A DNA stretch of 5,474 bases from an uncultured Oscillospiraceae bacterium (GTDB taxonomy: Bacteria > Bacillota > Clostridia > Oscillospirales > Acutalibacteraceae). The notes under the pieces were generated by a model. It was given only the letters and a program-made list of their open reading frames with translations, was not told the DNA's origin and searched no databases. The position numbers and the translations under genes are program-made. Of the stretch, positions 4,861 to 5,474 are shown one piece after another. Every line of letters begins with the position of its first letter. Position 1 is the stretch's first letter. The DNA is taken from assembly GCA_900547275.1 (NCBI GenBank), contig URGA01000091.1, positions 1-5,474 on the forward strand. Direction: 5' to 3'.

Positions 4861-5474
4861 ATGGATTACGCAAATATGCATCCCCAGGAAGTTAAGGATC
4901 TTATAAGGGCGGGAAAGATAACGGGCCAGACATCAGGAATGTGCAACGGTTACGCTCAGGCAAATCTTTGCATTCTTCCTAAAGATCTTGCGTTTGATTT
5001 TTTGCTTTTTTCTATGAGAAACCCCAAGCCCTGCCCTATACTTGAGGTGGGCGACGTCGGTTCCCGTGAATTTCACGTCATGGCTCAGAAGGGCGACGTC
5101 TGCAAGGATTTCCCGAAATACAGAATATGGAAATACGGAGAACTTGTACAGGAGGTCAGTGATATTTCCGATTACTGGCAGGACGATTTTGTTTATTTTC
5201 TTATCGGCTGTTCTTTCAGTTTTGAAAGCGAACTTATGGAGGCGGGAGTTCCTGTGCGCCATATTGAAGAGGGACGCAATGTTCCGATGTTTAATACAAA
5301 TATTGCGCTTGAGCCTGCCGGAATTTTTCACGGCAATATGGTTGTTTCAATGCGGCCAATTCCGAATGAACTTGTGGTTCGCGCAGTCAATGTTACCGCG
5401 GCAATGCCAAGGGTGCACGGCGCCCCTGTTCAGATAGGCAATCCGTCTGCAATCGGAATAAAGGACGTAATGAA
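4861..5474 (+). CDS. DUF1445/UPF0317 YcsI-like protein, 3' end cut off
   Basis: The open frame runs from the ATG at 4861 to the window end without a stop: 204 complete codons of a family usually about 260-270 residues long, so roughly 60 are missing. A GAGAGTGA ribosome binding site precedes it, 24 bases after pxpC. Diagnostic motifs are SGMCNGYAQANLCILPKDLAFDF (split over 25-47), RNPKPCPILEVGD (53-65), DFPKYRIWKYGELVQEV (83-99), IGCSFSFESEL (115-125), VPVRHIEEGRNVPMFNTNI (130-148), SMRPIP (163-168) and PRVHGAPVQIGNPSAIGI (183-200). The family is labelled putative hydro-lyase and includes Bacillus YcsI, encoded next to the kip/pxp genes. The same domain forms the N-terminal part of mammalian D-glutamate cyclase, so a role in 5-oxoproline/D-glutamate chemistry is likely. 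Which reaction the lone domain catalyses is not established here. Confidence 0.92.
   Translation, partial: MDYANMHPQEVKDLIRAGKITGQTSGMCNGYAQANLCILPKDLAFDFLLFSMRNPKPCPILEVGDVGSREFHVMAQKGDVCKDFPKYRIWKYGELVQEVSDISDYWQDDFVYFLIGCSFSFESELMEAGVPVRHIEEGRNVPMFNTNIALEPAGIFHGNMVVSMRPIPNELVVRAVNVTAAMPRVHGAPVQIGNPSAIGIKDVM

Noticed and set aside
4291..4881. 196-codon minus-strand frame opposite pxpC
   Set aside because: It lies antisense to a gene with a complete set of family motifs; the frame is a by-product of the codon use of pxpC and shows no recognisable domain.
4933..5437. Frames of about 131 codons on both strands at the window end
   Set aside because: Both are shadows of the DUF1445 gene, which is open from 4861 to the window end and carries clear family motifs.
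1..5474. CRISPR array, tRNA, rRNA or transposon
   Set aside because: No regularly spaced repeats, tRNA-like cloverleaf, rRNA motif, transposase or terminal inverted repeats were seen.

Overview
The window looks like a chromosomal segment from a Gram-positive anaerobe, most likely a Clostridia-type member of the Bacillota. The basis is moderate GC content, strong GGAGG-type ribosome binding sites, consensus sigma-A-like promoters, T-tailed hairpin terminators and a Bacillus ycsI-kip-like gene neighbourhood. The genus cannot be named from the sequence.

Left part, minus strand (about 74-722): a small two-gene operon. It runs from a near-consensus promoter (694-722) through a 70-residue acidic-tailed protein of unknown function (403-615) into a 110-residue protein with a sigma-70 region-4-like helix-turn-helix (74-406). 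The two genes overlap by ATGA. The first 73 bases hold only a C-rich stretch and a short hairpin.

Middle (about 723-1237): a regulatory region between divergently read units. It contains a compact plus-strand transcription unit with a strong promoter (897-925), a perfect inverted repeat lying over the spacer and -10 box, about 100 nt of structured RNA, and a clear intrinsic terminator (995-1035). This is best read as an unrecognised small RNA. A second promoter (1135-1163) then starts the main operon, whose mRNA would begin almost directly with a 12-bp hairpin.

Right part (1238 to the window end, plus strand): a tight five-gene operon. In order it encodes a D-amino acid aminotransferase (dat), a DUF4392 protein resembling the C-terminal half of mammalian D-glutamate cyclase, PxpB and PxpC (two subunits of the prokaryotic ATP-dependent 5-oxoprolinase), and a DUF1445/UPF0317 (YcsI-like) protein resembling the N-terminal half of mammalian D-glutamate cyclase. 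The last gene is cut by the window end. Read together, these suggest a D-glutamate / 5-oxoproline module: Dat exchanges the amino group between D-alanine and D-glutamate, one or both cyclase-like proteins convert D-glutamate to 5-oxo-D-proline, and PxpBC, with a PxpA not seen here, would open the ring using ATP. The main interest is that the two domains fused in the animal enzyme appear as separate genes bracketing pxpBC. It is also unclear how a D-configured lactam would feed an enzyme known for the L form.
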